Assembly: GCA_002411015.1 (NCBI GenBank)
Contig: DHPY01000022.1
Coordinates: forward strand, 1 to 33,051
Reading direction: 5' to 3'
Length of the DNA: 33,051 nucleotides
Origin: Armatimonadetes bacterium UBA5352
GTDB taxonomy: Bacteria; Armatimonadota; Zipacnadia; Zipacnadales; UBA5352
A model generated the notes under the pieces. It saw only the letters and a program-made list of their open reading frames with translations, ran no database searches and was not told the DNA's origin. The position numbers and the translations under genes were made by a program. Every line of letters begins with the position of its first letter. Within the stretch, counting starts at the first letter, position 1. Shown here one piece after another: positions 1 through 7,087 of the stretch.

Positions 1-299
1 ACACTTTCTTTCTGAACACAACCATGACGCTTGCCCCATCGCTTGTACCACCGAGATCCGCCGGCGCTTGCTGGAGGAGACCCGAGCCTCGCCGTCCAAT
101 ACACGCGGCGGCGGACACCGTCCACGCGAGCGAGACGGTTGCGGAGTGCCGGCGCGAGGGTGAGCCTGTGGCGAACCCGACGAAGCAGCGCCCATCCCAG
201 TCGCACGTGCCGGAGCTTGTCGAGGACAGAGACCGCCGGTTCGCGCTGCGGCGCATGCGCTGTGATGGCGGCACGAGATCAGACTAAGGAGGCTGCGCA
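1..299. other. Left-edge flank without an assignable gene
   Basis: No protein family is recognisable here on either strand. One + frame is open from the window edge to a TGA at 161-163 and reads like a possible C-terminal tail (it includes IRRRLLEE), so it could be the end of a gene that starts outside the window; no start codon or family supports this. The last part carries a strong Shine-Dalgarno sequence (AAGGAGG, about 287-293) for the next gene. No convincing promoter was found. Confidence 0.3.
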
Positions 300-1103
300 A
301 TGAAGGTGTACATGGCCACCGACATGGAGGGCGCGTCGGGCATCACGCAGGAGCTGATGACCTTCGCCGACCAAGCGCGCTACCAGGAGGGCCGGCGCGC
401 GCTCACGGGTGACATCAATGCGGCCATCCGCGGCGCGCAGGCGGGCGGAGCGACGGAGATCTTCGTCAGCGATGGCCACGGCGCATGCGGCGGCTACAAC
501 GTGATCTTCGAAGACTGCGCGCCCGGCGCCGTCTACGGCCTCGGCAGCCCCGGGCTGGGCTACCTCGACGGCTGCGATGAGGACTGTGAGCTGGCCTTCT
601 GCGTGGCCTATCACGCGAAGGCCGGCGCATTCCCGGCGGTCCTCGACCACACGCAGTCTTCGCGGAACATCGTGGACATCAGCGTCAACGGCGAGGTACT
701 CGGTGAGCTTGGCCTCACCGCCGCCTGCTGCGGCGACCTCGGCGTACCCGTCGGCCTCGTCACCGGCGATGACGCGGTCTGCGCGGAGGCCCGTGAGTTG
801 CTCGGAGATATCGTCACCGCGCAGGTGAAGATCGCCCGGTCGCGAACATGCGCGCACTGCATGGCTCCGGCCGATGCGCGCGCCCTCATCGAGGCGAAGG
901 CCCGCGAGGCGGTCGAGCGCGCGGCCGAGTTCCAGCCGTTCGTGATCGAGGGCCCGATCACGATGCGCCTGCAGTACCTCCGCACCGAGATGGCACATGG
1001 CTGGAGGCGGCGGAGCGACGTCACGATGCTCGATGCGCGCACCGTCGAGTTCCAGGCCGCGAGCGTCCTCGCCGCCATGAACATCTACGCCGGCTACGCC
1101 TGA
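300..1103 (+). CDS. M55 family D-aminopeptidase (DppA-like metallopeptidase)
   Basis: The product is a 267-residue zinc peptidase of family M55, whose characterised member (DppA) removes D-amino acids from short peptides. The expected metal and catalytic residues are at family-typical places: D8 and E10 in the TDMEG motif, H60 in SDGHG, H105 in AYHAKAG, and E132 in NGEVLGELGL. The length matches the family. The start is set by AAGGAGG about 7 bases upstream of the ATG. There is no signal peptide, so it is probably cytoplasmic. Its likely role is recycling of D-amino-acid peptides such as cell-wall fragments; the actual substrate cannot be read from sequence. It stands alone, with the perR promoter starting about 70 bases after its stop. 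Confidence 0.93.
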   Translation: MKVYMATDMEGASGITQELMTFADQARYQEGRRALTGDINAAIRGAQAGGATEIFVSDGHGACGGYNVIFEDCAPGAVYGLGSPGLGYLDGCDEDCELAFCVAYHAKAGAFPAVLDHTQSSRNIVDISVNGEVLGELGLTAACCGDLGVPVGLVTGDDAVCAEARELLGDIVTAQVKIARSRTCAHCMAPADARALIEAKAREAVERAAEFQPFVIEGPITMRLQYLRTEMAHGWRRRSDVTMLDARTVEFQAASVLAAMNIYAGYA

Positions 1104-1175
1104 ACGGCAGCGCGAGACGGCGCACGACGGCGAAAAGCAACGACAGGAAGGCAACGGCAGGAACGACAGCCTGGC

Positions 1176-1211
1176 TTGACAGAAGGCCGGTAAGGGGTTA
1201 TAGTCAGTAAC
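1176..1211 (+). promoter_or_regulatory. perR promoter with PerR-box-like operator
   Basis: A near-consensus sigma70 promoter is visible: TTGACA at 1176-1181, a 17-base spacer, and TATAGT at 1199-1204. Overlapping the -10 is GTTATAGTCAGTAAC (1197-1211), an imperfect inverted repeat. Its left half matches the known Per box (TTATAAT) at 6 of 7 positions and its right half at about 4 of 7. Since the next gene encodes a PerR-type protein, negative autoregulation is a reasonable inference. Confidence 0.65.
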
Positions 1212-1242
1212 AGTTCGCATTACGCTACCGGGTCAACTCAAC

Positions 1243-1674
1243 ATGCGAAGCGAAGACAATCTCTCGAGGACAGTCCACGAGACCGGCGGCCGGATGACCG
1301 ACCAACTGAGGGCGGTGCTGGAGGCTCTTGCCTCCGTCAACACCCATCCCACAGCGGCCGAGCTGTACGAGCTTGTACGGGTGAGACTGCCTGAAGTCAG
1401 CCAGGGAACCGTCTACCGGAACCTCCGCAAGCTGATTGACCTTGGCTATGCGATCGAGCTTGATTCCGGCTCAGGCGCCGCCCACTTCGACGCTTGCGTC
1501 GAGCCGCACTACCACGTGCGCTGCAAGGAGTGTGGCCAGGTCGCCGATCTCCACCTCCTCGAGGGCCCAACGCCAGATATCCCGGCCGTGCGTACCGGCG
1601 CCGATGACTGGGTCATCCTGGAGTGCCGCGTTGAGTACCTGGGGCTGTGCCCCACCTGTCGCGACCATGAGTGA
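1243..1674 (+). CDS. perR: PerR-type Fur family peroxide-sensing repressor
   Basis: The 143-residue product has the Fur-family winged helix (THPTAAELYELV, then QGTVYRNLRKLIDLG) and a C-terminal metal-binding dimerisation domain. Every PerR metal ligand is in place, offset by two from the Bacillus numbering: H35, D83, H89, H91 and D102 for the regulatory Fe/Mn site, and Cys pairs C94/C97 and C136/C139 for structural zinc. The Asp at position 102 is the residue that separates PerR from Fur in the Bacillus proteins. It overlaps the extended reading frame of rubrerythrin and is followed by oxygen-defence genes, which fits peroxide control of this block. The ribosome site before this ATG is weak; an internal ATG at 1294 would remove part of the first helix. 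Confidence 0.9.
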   Translation: MRSEDNLSRTVHETGGRMTDQLRAVLEALASVNTHPTAAELYELVRVRLPEVSQGTVYRNLRKLIDLGYAIELDSGSGAAHFDACVEPHYHVRCKECGQVADLHLLEGPTPDIPAVRTGADDWVILECRVEYLGLCPTCRDHE

Positions 1675-1700
1675 CGGACTGCACGAGGAGGAGATGCACA

Positions 1701-2273
1701 GTGGACCTGAAGGGCAGCCGGACGGAGCGGAACATCCTGACCGCTTTTGCGGGGGAGTCGCAGGCCCGCAACCGCTACACCTACTTCGCCAGCCAGGCAA
1801 AGAAGGACGGCTACGAACAGATCTCCGCGATCTTCGCCGAGACCGCCGACCAGGAGAAGGAGCACGCGAAGCGGCTGTTCAAGCTTCTCGAGGGTGGCGA
1901 GGTGCAGATCACAGCGGGCTTCCCAGCCGGCATGATCGGCACGACCGCCGAGAACCTCGCCGAGGCCGCCGCGGGCGAAAACTACGAGCACACCACGATG
2001 TACCCAGAGTTCGCTGAGATTGCCGACGCCGAGGGCTTCAAGCAGATCGCGGCGATCTTCCGCTCGATCGCGAAGGCCGAGGTAGGGCACGAGGATCGCT
2101 ACCTCGCTCTGCTCGGCAACATCGAGAACAACCGCGTCTTCGCGCGTGACACCGAGGTCACCTGGCGCTGCCGGAACTGCGGCTACATGCACAGCGCCGC
2201 GAGCGCTCCGAACAAGTGCCCGGCATGCGATCACCCGCAGGCGCACTTCGAAGCATACCCGGGTCTCGCGTAG
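1701..2273 (+). CDS. rbr: Rubrerythrin
   Basis: A 190-residue rubrerythrin, a cytoplasmic peroxidase of anaerobes that reduces hydrogen peroxide with electrons from rubredoxin. The N-terminal ferritin-like four-helix domain carries the di-iron ligands in FAGESQARNRY (E19), EKEHAK (about residues 52-57), ENYEH (about 93-97) and KAEVGHEDRY (E127, H130). The C-terminal rubredoxin-like domain has C157/C160 and C173/C176. The GTG start at 1701 is chosen because AGGAGG (1686-1691) lies 9 bases upstream and the protein then begins MDLKGSRTERN, as is usual for the family; the longer frame from 1671 would add an unrelated leader. It follows perR directly and is probably co-transcribed with it. Confidence 0.96.
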   Translation: MDLKGSRTERNILTAFAGESQARNRYTYFASQAKKDGYEQISAIFAETADQEKEHAKRLFKLLEGGEVQITAGFPAGMIGTTAENLAEAAAGENYEHTTMYPEFAEIADAEGFKQIAAIFRSIAKAEVGHEDRYLALLGNIENNRVFARDTEVTWRCRNCGYMHSAASAPNKCPACDHPQAHFEAYPGLA

Positions 2274-2294
2274 CCGACTGAGATCTCCGAAAGT

Positions 2295-2326
2295 GAGGCG
2301 GCATGTTCGCGAGGACGTGCCGCCTC
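2295..2326 (+). terminator. Hairpin between rubrerythrin and flavodiiron genes
   Basis: GAGGCGGCA (2295-2303) pairs perfectly with TGCCGCCTC (2318-2326), and the stem can extend inwards with a G-U pair. A T-rich tail is nearly absent (GTTG follows), so it may be a partial terminator, a processing site or an mRNA stabiliser separating rbr from the next gene. Confidence 0.5.
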
Positions 2327-2360
2327 GTTGCGCGAATACTCGCTTGGTCACGTTGAGTTC

Positions 2361-2373
2361 CTCCCGAAGGGAG
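2361..2373 (+). promoter_or_regulatory. Small hairpin occluding the flavodiiron ribosome site
   Basis: CTCCC (2361-2365), loop GAA, and GGGAG (2369-2373) form a 5-bp hairpin whose right arm is the core of the AAGGGAG Shine-Dalgarno for the ATG at 2383. Pairing would hide the ribosome site, so translation could depend on RNA context. This is an inference from complementarity only. Confidence 0.35.
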
Positions 2374-2382
2374 CCGTTCCCG

Positions 2383-3579
2383 ATGCACGCCAGACTGGCC
2401 GAAGGCATCAACTGGGTGGGCGCGATAGACTGGAACATCCGCGACTTCCATGGATACATCACGGGGCGCGGCTCCACCTACAACGCCTACCTCGCGCAGG
2501 GGCAGGAGAAGACAGCGCTTATCGACACGGTCAAGCGCACTTTCCTTGACACACTTGTGGCGAACGTGAGCGAACTCGTCGAGCCGGAGACGATCGACTA
2601 CATCATCGCCAACCACGGAGAGCCCGATCATAGCGGGTCTCTCCCGCGGATGCTTGAGACGACCGGCGCAACGCTCGTGACCAACGAGAAGGGCGTCAGC
2701 TCCCTCGGTGGCTACTACGACACCTCCGGCTGGCCGATTGAGGTCGTCAAGACCGGGGACAGCCTCGACCTCGGTGGGCGCAGCCTGAGCTTCGTCCAGG
2801 TGCCGATGGTCCACTGGCCCGACTCAATGGTCACCTACTGCCCGGAGGAGCGCGTCCTCTTCTCCAACGATGCCTTCGGTCAGCACTTCGCCTCGTCGCA
2901 GCGGTTCGATGATCAGAACGACCTCGCGGTCATCATGCAGGAGGCAAAAACCTACTACGCCAACATCGTGATGCTCTACGGGCGTCCGATCGCGAAGGCC
3001 CTGGAGAGCGTGGCCGGGCTGGATATCGGGATGATCGCGCCCGCACATGGCGTGGCCTGGCGCAGCCACATCAGCACGATCCTCGATGCCTACAAGGCAT
3101 GGATCGTCTGCCAGGCGCGCCCGAAGGTGCTCGTGATCTACGAGAGCATGTGGCACTCAACCGATCTCATGGCACACGAGATCGCCAGGGGCGCCGCGCG
3201 TGAGGGCGTTGAGGTCAAGCTCTTCGACGTGAGCCGCACCGATCGGACCGTGCTGGCGACGGAGGTGCTGGACGCGGCCGCGATTGCCTTCGGTTCGCCC
3301 ACGCTCAACATGACGCTGATGCCGGAGATCGCGGGCGTGCTGACCTACCTCAAGGGCCTCGCACCGAAGGGCAAGGCGGGCTTCGCCTTCGGCTCGTACG
3401 GCTGGGCGCCGAGTGGGCCGCGCGCGGTTGCTGAGTACCTGGAGGCGATGGACTTCGAGATCCTCCGCGAGCCGCTGACCGCGCAGTGGCGGCCGAAAGC
3501 GGATGTGCTGGAGCAGTGCCTTGCGGCCGGGGCGATGCTTGCCGAGCGTGCGCAGCAGGCGGGCTCAGGCTGCCGGTGA
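2383..3579 (+). CDS. fprA: Flavodiiron protein (FprA-type O2/NO reductase)
   Basis: A 398-residue flavodiiron protein, which reduces oxygen to water and/or nitric oxide to nitrous oxide in anaerobes using rubredoxin as donor. The N-terminal metallo-beta-lactamase-like half has the di-iron ligands H78-x-E80-x-D82-H83 (HGEPDH), H144 (VHWPDSM), D163 (SNDAFG) and H222 (PAHGVAWR). The C-terminal half, from about residue 248, is a flavodoxin domain with the FMN loops VIYESMWHST, FGSPTLN and FGSYGWAPSG. The ATG at 2383 is chosen over upstream in-frame codons because AAGGGAG lies 9 bases before it and the protein then has the usual family N-terminus. There is no fused rubredoxin; a free rubredoxin is encoded immediately downstream. 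Confidence 0.96.
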   Translation: MHARLAEGINWVGAIDWNIRDFHGYITGRGSTYNAYLAQGQEKTALIDTVKRTFLDTLVANVSELVEPETIDYIIANHGEPDHSGSLPRMLETTGATLVTNEKGVSSLGGYYDTSGWPIEVVKTGDSLDLGGRSLSFVQVPMVHWPDSMVTYCPEERVLFSNDAFGQHFASSQRFDDQNDLAVIMQEAKTYYANIVMLYGRPIAKALESVAGLDIGMIAPAHGVAWRSHISTILDAYKAWIVCQARPKVLVIYESMWHSTDLMAHEIARGAAREGVEVKLFDVSRTDRTVLATEVLDAAAIAFGSPTLNMTLMPEIAGVLTYLKGLAPKGKAGFAFGSYGWAPSGPRAVAEYLEAMDFEILREPLTAQWRPKADVLEQCLAAGAMLAERAQQAGSGCR

Positions 3580-3636
3580 GGGTCGCGCCATCCGCGCGGC
3601 GGCCCGTATAGATTCGTATCTACAGGAGGAGAGACC

Positions 3637-3798
3637 ATGCAGAAGTACGAGTGCATCGCATGCGGCTACATCTACGACCCGGAGAAGGGCGATCCGACGC
3701 AGGACATCCCGCCGGGGACGGCCTTCGAGGACCTGCCGGACGACTGGGTCTGCCCGGACTGCGGCGTCGGGAAGGACATGTTCGAGCCGGTGGAGTAG
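3637..3798 (+). CDS. Rubredoxin
   Basis: A 53-residue rubredoxin, a small one-electron carrier with a single iron held by four cysteines: C6 and C9 in ECIACG, C39 and C42 in VCPDCG. The conserved PEKGDP and DLPDDWVCP segments are present and the length is standard. AGGAGG (3624-3629) lies 7 bases before the ATG. A 5-bp hairpin (3609-3613 with 3618-3622) sits just upstream of the ribosome site. Position right after rubrerythrin and the flavodiiron protein indicates that it supplies electrons to both. Confidence 0.96.
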   Translation: MQKYECIACGYIYDPEKGDPTQDIPPGTAFEDLPDDWVCPDCGVGKDMFEPVE

Positions 3799-3813
3799 CG
3801 GAACCCGAACGGC

Positions 3814-3832
3814 GGCAGGCAGGATGCCTGCC
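3814..3832. repeat. Short palindrome (family member a)
   Basis: GGCAGGC, loop AGGAT, GCCTGCC: a perfect 7-bp stem. It opens a 246-base gene-free spacer between rubredoxin and the arsR promoter. It shares its form (perfect GC-rich arms, short purine-rich loop) with the palindromes at 3896, 16623, 16674 and 30667. Confidence 0.6.
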
Positions 3833-3840
3833 CCACGGAG

Positions 3841-3884
3841 GGGGCCGGGGCGGTGCGTCCGTGACAGGCCGGCGCACCGGCCCC
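3841..3884. repeat. Larger imperfect hairpin in the rubredoxin-arsR spacer
   Basis: GGGGCC (3841-3846) pairs with GGCCCC (3879-3884), and GGTGCG (3852-3857) pairs with CGCACC (3873-3878), leaving a five-base bulge on the left arm and a 15-base loop. It sits between two short palindromes, so the spacer as a whole is strongly structured. Confidence 0.45.
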
Positions 3885-3895
3885 CAACACCGTGG

Positions 3896-3914
3896 CGCAG
3901 GCTTCCAGCCTGCG
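3896..3914. repeat. Short palindrome (family member b)
   Basis: CGCAGGCT, loop TCC, AGCCTGCG: a perfect 8-bp stem; on the - strand the loop reads GGA. It lies 63 bases after member a. It may serve as a rubredoxin-side terminator, but no T-run follows. Confidence 0.6.
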
Positions 3915-3972
3915 AGTTGTCTGCCGTGCCTCCCGCTCATACTCCCCCCTGAACGGAATTCCATTCAAAGAG

Positions 3973-4020
3973 TTTACTTCCTCACGCTCTCGCGGTATAA
4001 TGTAGTCGTTATATTCGAAT
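3973..4020 (+). promoter_or_regulatory. arsR-family gene promoter and operator-like repeats
   Basis: TTTACT (3973-3978), a 17-base spacer and a perfect TATAAT (3996-4001) form a strong promoter. The -10 begins the inverted pair TATAA (3996-4000) / TTATA (4009-4013), followed by the perfect 8-bp palindrome ATTCGAAT (4013-4020). Binding of the downstream ArsR-type repressor here would block transcription. The repeats are seen in the sequence; the binding is inferred. Confidence 0.65.
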
Positions 4021-4044
4021 GTTCCACTGAGAGGGGCGAGAGCG

Positions 4045-4404
4045 ATGGCGACGGACGAGCCGGTGGTGGCCGAGACTGAAAGTGGCCCCCGCGAGGATCT
4101 CGACTGCTGCGAAGAGATGGCCTATGCCTTCAGGGCGCTCGGGAACGCCACGCGCCTGGGAATCCTGCGGCGCATCGTCGGCGCCGAGCGCTGCGTGAGT
4201 GAGCTCCAGGAAGCCCTCGACTGCAGCCAGCCGAACGTCTCCCAGCACCTGGGTCTGCTGCGCGATCGGGGACTGGTGACGCCTCAACGCTGTGGCGCCC
4301 GCGTCCGCTACAGGCCGGCGCACCCGCGACTGGGGGAGTTGCTCGCGCTCGCCGCTGAGATCTTCGAAATCGACGTCACGCACGCGCAGACAGAGGAGGA
4401 CTGA
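4045..4404 (+). CDS. ArsR/SmtB family transcriptional regulator
   Basis: A 119-residue winged-helix repressor of the ArsR/SmtB family. The DNA-binding part reads MAYAFRALGNATRLGILRRI, then VSELQEALDCSQPNVSQHLG and LLRDRGLVTPQRCGARVRYR. Cysteines are at C21, C22, C50, C60 and C83. The classical arsenic motif ELCVCDL is not intact (ERCVSEL here keeps only C50), so the sensed ligand is uncertain: another metal, a thiol-based redox signal involving C21/C22, or none. It lies 2 bases upstream of an FmdB-type gene and, with the thioredoxin after it, looks like the controller of a small operon. It begins about 30 bases after the start of the putative transcript. Confidence 0.88.
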   Translation: MATDEPVVAETESGPREDLDCCEEMAYAFRALGNATRLGILRRIVGAERCVSELQEALDCSQPNVSQHLGLLRDRGLVTPQRCGARVRYRPAHPRLGELLALAAEIFEIDVTHAQTEED

Positions 4405-4406
4405 CG

Positions 4407-4613
4407 ATGCCGCTGTATGAGTACGAGTGTGGGGGTTGTGGCGAGCGCTTTGAGGCGCTGGTCAGCGCGCGCAGCAAGGACCAGAAGAGGAACTGCCCGG
4501 CCTGTGGGAGTGCGGAGACCGGGCGCGTAGCCTCGACCTTCGCCGTCGGCACGGCCGCGAAGAGGAGCGACGCCTGCGCGGGCTGCTGCTCGTCAGGGAA
4601 CTGCCCGCTGTAG
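4407..4613 (+). CDS. FmdB-type zinc ribbon protein
   Basis: A 68-residue protein beginning MPLYEYECGGCGERFE, the hallmark of the FmdB/CxxC_CxxC regulatory-protein family. One zinc ribbon is formed by C8/C11 and C30/C33. The tail is rich in cysteine (C57, C60, C61, C66), which is unusual for the minimal family and suggests a second metal or thiol site. The family is common in anaerobes and lacks a settled function; it was named from a formamidase/formylmethanofuran context. It follows the ArsR-type gene after 2 bases, so translation is probably coupled. Confidence 0.85.
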   Translation: MPLYEYECGGCGERFEALVSARSKDQKRNCPACGSAETGRVASTFAVGTAAKRSDACAGCCSSGNCPL

Positions 4614-4669
4614 TTGGGGGACGGAGAGCATTCGCCGCCTCCAGGGCGGCTCAAGAGGAGATGGGGTTC

Positions 4670-5164
4670 ATGCGCAGAGCGAAGAGCCGGTGGTTGGTGA
4701 TGGCTGGTCTGCTCGCGATCGTGGCGATATCCGGGCTGTTCGCGGCGGGATGTCAGGACGATCAGGAGCCTGCGGCGCAGCAGGCCGCGGAGGTCGGGGC
4801 GCCGCAGGCCGTCGAGGGGGGCACCCAGGCAGTCGGCGGCAGCGAGATCCTCCATGTTGATGTAGCGACCTTTGATGCTGAGGTCATGGGCTCGAGCATA
4901 CCGGTGCTCGTAGACTTCTACGCGGACTGGTGTGGGCCGTGCCGCGCGCTGCACCCGACGCTCGAGGAGCTTGCCGCTGAGTACGCGGGCCGCGTGAAGG
5001 TGGTGCAGGTAAACGTGGACGAGAGCGGAGACCTCGCGAGCCGCTACAACGTCCGTGGCATCCCGGCACTGTTCGTGATCAAGGGCGGGCAGACCGTGGA
5101 CCAGACCGTTGGCCTGCAGTCCAAGGCCGACCTCGCGCGGATGCTCAACAAGCACCTCGGCTGA
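4670..5164 (+). CDS. Membrane-anchored, exported thioredoxin-like protein
   Basis: A 164-residue protein with an N-terminal membrane/signal segment (WLVMAGLLAIVAISGLFAAG), a lipobox-like AAGC28, a low-complexity Ala/Gln/Gly linker to about residue 58, and a thioredoxin domain with the active site WCGPC (C88, C91) and the cis-proline GIPALFV. It probably acts outside the cytoplasmic membrane as a thiol-disulfide oxidoreductase. Two starts are possible: the ATG at 4661 directly abuts AGGAG (4656-4660) and could not use it, whereas the ATG at 4670 has it at 9 bases, so 4670 is preferred. It is the last gene of the arsR-fmdB-trx group and is followed by a strong hairpin. Confidence 0.88.
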   Translation: MRRAKSRWLVMAGLLAIVAISGLFAAGCQDDQEPAAQQAAEVGAPQAVEGGTQAVGGSEILHVDVATFDAEVMGSSIPVLVDFYADWCGPCRALHPTLEELAAEYAGRVKVVQVNVDESGDLASRYNVRGIPALFVIKGGQTVDQTVGLQSKADLARMLNKHLG

Positions 5165-5196
5165 GGCGGTGAGGTCCCACACCCCAGGAGCAATCG

Positions 5197-5220
5197 GGGC
5201 CGCGACATCTGTCGCGGCCC
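5197..5220 (+). terminator. Terminator-like hairpin after the thioredoxin gene
   Basis: GGGCCGCGACA (5197-5207) and TGTCGCGGCCC (5210-5220) form a perfect 11-bp stem around two bases, followed by the moderately T-rich TCGTCGTTCT. Its position 33 bases after the thioredoxin stop fits an intrinsic terminator. Confidence 0.7.
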
Positions 5221-5300
5221 TCGTCGTTCTGAGCGGAGGGAGTCATCGGGCCCGTGGCGAAAAGGGCCCTGCCGAACACCTTTCCTCCGGAGGCTCGCGC

Positions 5301-5600
5301 ATGCACTTCCCGACAGCCATCGCCCTCGCGGCGTTACTCGCGGTTCCCGCCGCCGCCCAGTACGCCAGCGTCACCGACTACCTTCCCGCCGGCTGCCCGA
5401 CCGATGGCTCGGTGGATATCACTGAGCCTGTCCAGGCCGCCCTGGCCGCCGAGGCAGCCCTCTTCTTCCCAGGCAGCAACTCATCCGACAGCCCCCGCCT
5501 CTACGCCGTCCGCGCGGGCGTGCTGGAGACTCAGCCCGGTGCGCGCATCGTCTTCGGCCCGAACGCCCGCCTGCTGCGCCTGCCGAGCGAAGCGCGGTGA
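5301..5600 (+). CDS. N-terminal part of a secreted beta-helix protein, cut by a frameshift
   Basis: This 99-residue frame opens with a clear signal peptide (MHFPTAIALAALLAVPAAAQ) and the start of a pectate-lyase-superfamily module. That includes a segment reading IVFGPNARLLRLPSEA, typical of the first turns of such proteins. It ends at TGA 5598-5600, exactly where the next frame begins (GTG at 5597) and continues naturally as VISLTEGAHLSGAVIDG. GGAGG (5289-5293) lies 7 bases before the ATG. Read together, the two frames make one normal secreted protein, so this is best taken as the front half of a frameshifted gene. A true two-gene, translationally coupled arrangement is the less likely alternative. 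Confidence 0.75.
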   Translation: MHFPTAIALAALLAVPAAAQYASVTDYLPAGCPTDGSVDITEPVQAALAAEAALFFPGSNSSDSPRLYAVRAGVLETQPGARIVFGPNARLLRLPSEAR

Positions 5601-7087
5601 TCAGCCTCACGGAGGGCGCGCACCTCTCCGGAGCGGTCATTGATGGCAACAAGTACAACCACTGGCCGGAGTTCCAGGAGCTTGGCAAGAGCGACGCGGG
5701 CATCCGGATTGCGAACTACTGCACCGTCGAGGACTGCGCGGTCTTCAACAACCCCGGGATCGCGTTCTTCAGCTACGGCTCGTTCAACAAGATCTCCCGC
5801 TGCCTCGCTGAGAACATCGGCTACCTCGATGTGAAGTTCGGCGCGATGAACTACGCCGGCGCGCGCCATGCATGGAGCGGCGATGGCTTCTACTTCCGCG
5901 GCACCGGCAACGTCATCCGCGAGTGCGAGGCCTACGACGCCCAGCGCTGGGCCTTCACCTCACCGCACAGCGGCGCGCGCCAGAACACCTACGTGGACTG
6001 CCGGGGCGGCGACATCAACTTCCGCACCTACGGCTTCATCGACATCGAGGGCGCGGAGGGCAACAACCGCCTGATCCGCTGCATCAGCCCCAACAGCCAC
6101 ATCGCGATCCCCGGCTCGCCGCAGACCGAGGTCATCCAGTGCCTGGCCTCCCGCATCAGCTTCTACGACCACCAGAACCCCGACAGCGTGGAGATGTACG
6201 GCGGCCAGCGAGGCATCGCGCCGCTCGTTGACGGCTGCATCACCACCGAGGGCGGGATCGTCATGGGCGGCTGGTCGAGTCAGCGCAACCAGCTCGTGCC
6301 CGGACCGGTGGCGCCGATCGTCACGGACAACCGCATGTACAAGTCCCACAGCGGCCCGAGCGACGGCTACAGCGACTGGTCGTTCAGCGTTGCCTCCACC
6401 GATGGCAGCGGCGTGGTCTCCGGGAACATCCTCTTCGAGTTCGACGATGGCTACACGAAGGGCCCCGGGATGAACCTCGAGAACGTGAAGGGCTCCGACA
6501 ACCAGGTCATCTACGGCCAGTGGACGCTTGAGCTGCCGAAGCTGAAGATGCGCTACGGGCACTACAACGAGGAGCAGATCAACGCGCGCAAGCTCGAGTT
6601 CGCGCGCGAACTGCTCGCGGAGAAGGGCGAGGAGCTTGGCCTGACCGGTGAGGTCGCCTCGGTCGAGTGGCTGCCGATGAGCGCGCAGTTCATCAAGGAC
6701 CCGCGCGACGCCGGCGAGGACGCCGGCTGGCAGCGCGCGGTGCCGCAGAGCGATGAGCTGATGACGATGCCGATCGGCGTCGGCTGGAACTCGCAGCTCG
6801 GCCACTACAGCAAGGTCGGCTGGTACTACCTGCCGGTGGAGCTGCCGGAGGTGCCGGCGGGGAGCGAGCTCTACCTCTACATCAGCGGCGTGGACTACAT
6901 CGCGAAGGCGTTCCTTGACGGCGAGCTCATAGGCCGGCACGAGGGCTGGGACAAACCCGCGCTGATGGCAATCCCCGAGGCCGCGCGGAAGGCCGAGCAG
7001 CAGCTTCTCGCGGTCAAGGTGATGCCCGGCGCGCTCGGCGGGCTCTACGGACCGATGGCGCTGGTCGTGGCGCGAGAGGGGGCGTGA
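5597..7087 (+). CDS. Right-handed beta-helix protein, main part (frameshifted from its signal peptide)
   Basis: A 496-residue frame of pectate-lyase-superfamily type. Repeated short turns such as GAVIDGNKYN, CTVEDCAVFNNPG and KISRCLAENIG, and later CRGGDINFRTYGFIDIEGAEG, are typical of a parallel beta-helix (about residues 1-300). The last 130 residues look like a beta-sandwich sugar-binding domain as in GH2 enzymes (VGWYYLPVELPEVP, AFLDGELIGRHEGWDKP). The apparent GTG start overlaps the stop of the preceding frame (GTGA) and has no independent signal peptide, although both domains are normally extracellular. Either one base has been lost or a CG dinucleotide gained near 5592-5597. If not a sequencing error, the gene is inactive or is rescued by frameshifting. 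Catalytic residues cannot be assigned. Confidence 0.8.
   Translation: MISLTEGAHLSGAVIDGNKYNHWPEFQELGKSDAGIRIANYCTVEDCAVFNNPGIAFFSYGSFNKISRCLAENIGYLDVKFGAMNYAGARHAWSGDGFYFRGTGNVIRECEAYDAQRWAFTSPHSGARQNTYVDCRGGDINFRTYGFIDIEGAEGNNRLIRCISPNSHIAIPGSPQTEVIQCLASRISFYDHQNPDSVEMYGGQRGIAPLVDGCITTEGGIVMGGWSSQRNQLVPGPVAPIVTDNRMYKSHSGPSDGYSDWSFSVASTDGSGVVSGNILFEFDDGYTKGPGMNLENVKGSDNQVIYGQWTLELPKLKMRYGHYNEEQINARKLEFARELLAEKGEELGLTGEVASVEWLPMSAQFIKDPRDAGEDAGWQRAVPQSDELMTMPIGVGWNSQLGHYSKVGWYYLPVELPEVPAGSELYLYISGVDYIAKAFLDGELIGRHEGWDKPALMAIPEAARKAEQQLLAVKVMPGALGGLYGPMALVVAREGA

Noticed and set aside
279..1220. Long - strand open frame opposite the M55 gene (313 codons)
   Set aside because: High-GC shadow frame; the + strand product has all M55 metal ligands and a strong ribosome site, while the - strand translation has no recognisable motif.
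4013..4020. TTCGAAT sequence as part of a tRNA T-arm
   Set aside because: No acceptor, D or anticodon stems surround it; it lies in a promoter with operator-like symmetry.
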